Shown here in pieces: positions 61,254 to 64,000 of a DNA stretch of 64,000 nt. This DNA comes from Guptibacillus hwajinpoensis. GTDB lineage: Bacteria > Bacillota > Bacilli > Bacillales > Guptibacillaceae. The notes beneath the pieces are model-generated. The model saw only the letters and a list, made by a program, of their open reading frames with translations, searched no databases and was not told the DNA's origin. Location: contig NZ_JAIVKU010000005.1 of assembly GCF_020524165.1 (NCBI RefSeq), positions 496,001 through 560,000 on the forward strand, written 5' to 3'. Every line of letters begins with the position of its first letter. Within the stretch, counting starts at the first letter, position 1. The position numbers and the translations under genes were made by a program.

Positions 61254-61433
61254 CTATTTTTCTTTCTTTCGGAAATATTTCCATTTGTATGCGGTACTTA
61301 ATGCCAATAAAGCGATAATTAGAAAGGACTTAAGATAAGGGTTTGATACTGTGAAATATACGAAAAAAGTAGATATTACTATAAAAAAGTAAACAAGTAA
61401 TAAAGATAAAGGTAAAGGCTTATCTGACTTCAA
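61254..61433 (-). CDS. small membrane protein with TTG start
   Basis: 59 residues: MKSDKPLPLSLLLVYFFIVI, a second hydrophobic stretch (about 30-48) and a basic tail KWKYFRKKEK. AAAGAGGTGA is 5-6 bp before the TTG. Repeat copy 7 lies 65 bp 3' of the stop. Function unknown. Confidence 0.6.
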   Translation of the reverse strand: MKSDKPLPLSLLLVYFFIVISTFFVYFTVSNPYLKSFLIIALLALSTAYKWKYFRKKEK

Positions 61434-61572
61434 AGTATCACCTCTTTAAATTAATTATTTATAGTCTCTTTCTAATACAGTAACAAAGGAGTAAGATGAC
61501 TTAATTCTCCTACCAACATTCCAGAATCATCTCCTAAACCTACATTGAGAGCTTACTTTTTATTAAGTAAAC

Positions 61573-61590
61573 GCTCCGAGATACTGGAGC
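61573..61590 (+). repeat. array repeat, copy 8
   Basis: GCTCCGAGATACTGGAGC, identical to copy 6 over the first 16 bases, 85 bp 3' of the next membrane protein gene. Confidence 0.75.
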
Positions 61591-61675
61591 AATCATCTAG
61601 CCTATTAGTTTCTAATATATAACAACAAAAGACCAGAATTTACGGTTTAACATTTACTATGTAAGCAGTCGAAGG

Positions 61676-62062
61676 TTATGATTCAAAATAGATAACATAA
61701 ATAGAAACAAGCCAAAACAAAGCAATTAGTAGACGAGGATCTTTGTATTCAAGTTTTTCAAATTCATTTATTTTGTTTATATTAAATGTTAAAGCTTTGG
61801 CTCTCTTAATTAGTTTGGAGTTAAATGTAAATAGAACAAACAGTATAATTGGGAGAATAAGGATGTCGAATTTTATTATCTTATCTCTTAGTCCTTCTCC
61901 AATATTTAAACTGGACATTAACATTGGCAATGATAACCCGTATAAAAACAATGCATTTTGTAACCAAAAGACTATAAAAATTTTTTCACGCTTTTTTATA
62001 AGTACATATATCAGAATTATTGTTGGGATAACAAATAAGAATATACCGATACCTAATGAAAT
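61676..62062 (-). CDS. three-to-four-helix membrane protein with uncertain start
   Basis: The frame stays open from 62062 and reads as continuous membrane protein (SLGIGIFLFVIPTIILIYVL, then FWLQNALFLYGLSLPML and two more helices), about 128 residues. The first conventional codon is a TTG at 61951, inside the second helix. An ATT at 62062 after GGTGAAGAAAG is therefore the best N-terminus, or the true start has been lost. No family recognised. Confidence 0.5.
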   Translation of the reverse strand: MSLGIGIFLFVIPTIILIYVLIKKREKIFIVFWLQNALFLYGLSLPMLMSSLNIGEGLRDKIIKFDILILPIILFVLFTFNSKLIKRAKALTFNINKINEFEKLEYKDPRLLIALFWLVSIYVIYFES

Positions 62063-62124
62063 CTTTCTTCACCACACTAGTTGATTTTTATTAATATGAC
62101 AGCGAATTAGTTTGTGCTTCAAAC

Positions 62125-62142
62125 ACTCCGAGTTTATTGAAT
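62125..62142 (+). repeat. array repeat, copy 9
   Basis: ACTCCGAGTTTATTGAAT, closest to copy 5 (GCTCCGAGTTTATGGAAT). Between it and 62364 there is no gene. Confidence 0.65.
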
Positions 62143-62364
62143 ATCAAAACAAAGTAAAGAGGTAATACTTTAACTCAAAGCAAGTAAAATTACGCGATGG
62201 AAACTCAGCCATAACCCATTGTTTCCTGTACCCAATAATCTCATGTCTCTTAATTAAATAAACAAGTTCAAGTAATACCATCTTAAAAAACTTATCATAG
62301 GAGTATTCAGTTTTATTTTCCAAGTTTTTACAATGGGGTGCCTAGCTTTGGTTGACCTTTTAAA

Positions 62365-62747
62365 CTAGGAAATATAATTATAAAATTCGTAAAAGCATAA
62401 CCACCATAGTAGTAAAGGAAAAACAACCGATGCAACTTTAGATTGATAAACAGTTAAACTCGGCAGATTAAATCTAGTTGATACCCAGTATATACTGAAA
62501 CTAATTCCTAATAATATTAAATTCATAGATAAAAAAAAGAGCCCAATATTTTTATCTATATCGATCCAATACCCCTGGGTAAAACCGATAATAAAGTAAG
62601 TAAAGAAAGCTATAGAGACAAGAAAAGTTGCGGAATTTTCAAAAAAGTGTATTCTTTATTTTCAAAAATCCTAAGTGCTATCAGCATTATTGAAAAAACA
62701 ATAACAAATTCAATAATTTCTTCTGGTGATGTTAAGTCTATCCTCAA
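62365..62747 (-). pseudogene. frameshifted four-helix membrane protein gene
   Basis: From a TTG at 62747 (GGGAGAG upstream) the frame MRIDLTSPEEIIEFVIVFSI runs to a stop near 62611. Adding one T to the six-T run at about 62641-62646 restores a single frame of about 128 codons that continues through ENSATFLVSIAFFTYFIIGF to FYEFYNYIS. Either a recent disabling mutation, a sequencing error in a homopolymer, or phase-variable slippage. Confidence 0.65.
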
Positions 62748-62821
62748 AAAGTTCTCTCCCCAATCACCCTATTCCAGAATTTGAATATTCCTTGATAAAC
62801 TCTTTCTTTATTCAACATTCT

Positions 62822-62839
62822 GCTCCGATTTAATCAAAT
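62822..62839 (+). repeat. array repeat, copy 10 (last)
   Basis: GCTCCGATTTAATCAAAT. The stop codon of the minus-strand gene ending at 62830 lies inside it, the tightest gene-repeat association in the array. Confidence 0.65.
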
Positions 62840-63021
62840 AGAAAATTACCCACTAATCCAATTAAAAGCATTAGTATAAAACTCCCAAACAGAAAGTATC
62901 CGATTAACTTAATAGGTAAAGGAAGTCTTCCTCCACGTGTTTTTGGAAACCCTTCAATGTTTTGTTTATGTGCTATGCCATCATTGAAAGGCTTATTTTC
63001 ATTTCCATTGTTCATAGACAA
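62830..63021 (-). CDS. small membrane protein ending within an array repeat
   Basis: 63 residues: a polar N-terminus (MNNGNENKPFNDG), a basic stretch KTRGGRLPLPIKLIG and one strong C-terminal helix YFLFGSFILMLLIGLVGNFL. GGAGGT is 6 bp before a TTG at 63021 (ATG at 63015 is the alternative). Function unknown. Confidence 0.6.
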   Translation of the reverse strand: MSMNNGNENKPFNDGIAHKQNIEGFPKTRGGRLPLPIKLIGYFLFGSFILMLLIGLVGNFLFD

Positions 63022-63246
63022 TTTAGTACCTCCAATATTTCTGGTCTTCTCTAACAAAAAGTCTCCTATTATACTTACGAAGTAGCCCCTGATATAGTTT
63101 CAAATCGTCCATTATCTCGAATTCAAGTCTTCCAGATAACTGCACGATTGCTGAAGAAACTCCCCCCATACACGATACCATAAAAAGTAAATTCACCCCC
63201 ATCTACTATTAAAGCGACAAACTCTCCAAAAGGTGCCTTTTAGAAA

Positions 63247-63272
63247 TAAAAAATGCCCTGCGCATTCGCAGG
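63247..63272 (-). terminator. terminator of the second osmoprotectant binding protein gene
   Basis: Arms CCTGCG and CGCAGG around ATT..-type 4-nt loop; the minus strand continues with TTTTTTATTT. Confidence 0.85.
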
Positions 63273-63295
63273 ACACTCCAAATTCAAATGATCGT

Positions 63296-64000
63296 TTACT
63301 CCTCCAACAACCCATTCTCTACAAGCCAATCATGCGCAACAACAGAAACACTGTTTCCTTCAATGTCTACTTTGTAATTCAATTCACGCATAATATCACT
63401 GTTTAGCTTTTCTCCTAAACGCGCTGTGATTTCTTCCACTTCCGGATACTTTTCGTATACATCCTCGTTAATGCTAACGGCAGCACGATAGGGTGGGAAG
63501 AACGATTGATCGTCTTTCAGCGTCACAAGATCATACTCAACAATCGTTGCATCGGTTTCAAACGCGACTGATACATCCACTTGCTCGTTATCTAAGGAAC
63601 GTTGTGTGAGACCAAGATCCATTAGCTTCACCTGACTTGAATCAAATTGAAAGCCATACGTTTCTTCTACTCCCGGTAAGCCATCTGGTCGGTTCGCAAA
63701 TTCCGCGTCTGAAGCCATCGCTAGTTCTCCCGGGTTTTCATTTACGTACTTTGCTAAATCACTGATCGATTCAATTCCTAACTCCTTCGCCTGCTCTTTT
63801 CTCATCGCAAGCGCATAGGTATTGTTTACGTTCGACATGTTCATCCAGTGAATATCATTGTTTTTGGCATCCAATTCTTTTACCTTATCAAATGCTTCCT
63901 CAGGATCAGCAATAGGCTCTTCTCCCATATATGTAATAAGGGCAGTTCCGGTATATTCCCACATCATATCAACCTGGCTATTTTCAAGCGCTTTTCGAAC
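63296..64000 (-). CDS. osmoprotectant substrate-binding protein, second copy (5' end outside window)
   Basis: About 235 C-terminal residues of an OsmF/OpuCC-like protein; the frame is still open at position 64000 (VRKALENSQVDMMWEYTG), so the signal peptide lies outside. It aligns throughout with the protein at 9450-10361, and the last 36 residues are identical. It presumably ends a second transporter operon continuing to the right. Ligand probably betaine, choline or carnitine. Confidence 0.92.
   Translation of the reverse strand, partial: VRKALENSQVDMMWEYTGTALITYMGEEPIADPEEAFDKVKELDAKNNDIHWMNMSNVNNTYALAMRKEQAKELGIESISDLAKYVNENPGELAMASDAEFANRPDGLPGVEETYGFQFDSSQVKLMDLGLTQRSLDNEQVDVSVAFETDATIVEYDLVTLKDDQSFFPPYRAAVSINEDVYEKYPEVEEITARLGEKLNSDIMRELNYKVDIEGNSVSVVAHDWLVENGLLEE

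Noticed and set aside
52980..62839. Classical integron with attC sites
   Set aside because: The repeats lack the GTTRRRY/RYYYAAC core pair and no integrase gene is visible in the window. Only the layout is similar, so the analogy is kept as a hypothesis.
52980..62839. CRISPR array
   Set aside because: Repeats are spaced 0.4 to 3 kb apart with genes between them and vary in sequence; no uniform short spacers and no cas genes.

Overview
The window reads as chromosome of a moderately AT-rich, spore-forming member of the Bacillaceae. The evidence is a complete sigY-yxlCDEFG operon in Bacillus subtilis order, an ansR/ansAB locus, two YheC/YheD spore-coat-type ATP-grasp proteins, a CotA-like multicopper oxidase, an RsbR-type stressosome protein and strong GGAGG ribosome binding sites throughout. 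Osmoprotectant uptake genes at both ends and a sodium/solute symporter would suit a salt-exposed habitat. The genus cannot be fixed from the sequence. I saw no rRNA, tRNA, CRISPR array, transposase or integrase gene.

Layout. 0-2.1 kb: a sigma-54 activator cut by the window edge and a small membrane protein. 2.3-5.3 kb: the sigY operon with a matching promoter. 5.4-7.4 kb: a DinB protein, a tandem GNAT and a decayed glycerate kinase. 7.6-9.4 kb: a MarR regulator, an atypical SDR and a flavodoxin-fold oxidoreductase, each preceded by the same operator. 9.4-12.8 kb: a four-gene OsmU/Opu-type transporter. 13.2-19.1 kb: a beta-glucoside operon (binding protein, two permeases, LacI regulator, GH1 glucosidase) with paired LacI-type operators at its promoter. 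19.2-22.3 kb: asparagine catabolism (ansAB, divergent ansR). 22.4-29.3 kb: two ATP-grasp proteins, a MurF-like and an unusual MurE-like ligase, and a GNAT. 29.4-44.8 kb: mixed metabolic and surface genes: secreted lamin-tail/PLD nuclease, SSS symporter, orphan PD-(D/E)XK protein, membrane-anchored esterase, 2H phosphoesterase, multicopper oxidase, alkyladenine glycosylase, SDR, HIT protein, S9 peptidase. 44.9-51.3 kb: an ABC-F protein with an attenuator-like leader, LysR, methyltransferase, VOC protein and two acetyltransferases. 52-62.9 kb: an accessory region. 63.3 kb to the end: a second osmoprotectant binding protein.

The most unusual part is 52.9-62.9 kb. Small, mostly minus-strand, unrelated genes (nucleosidase, DUF4269-like nucleotidyltransferase, acetyltransferases, RsbR paralogue, several tiny membrane proteins, gene fragments) are punctuated by ten copies of a GCTCCGAG-containing repeat placed just 3' of the genes. 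The repeat is often joined to an intrinsic terminator and sometimes to a second conserved half, CCAATTATTTCAAAAC. It looks like a cassette-style array with a shared 3' element. A second, dispersed family (core GGTGCCTGTCAC) is spread across the first 40 kb, including inside coding sequence.

Where the ribosome binding site favours an internal start over the longest open frame, the shorter coordinates are given.
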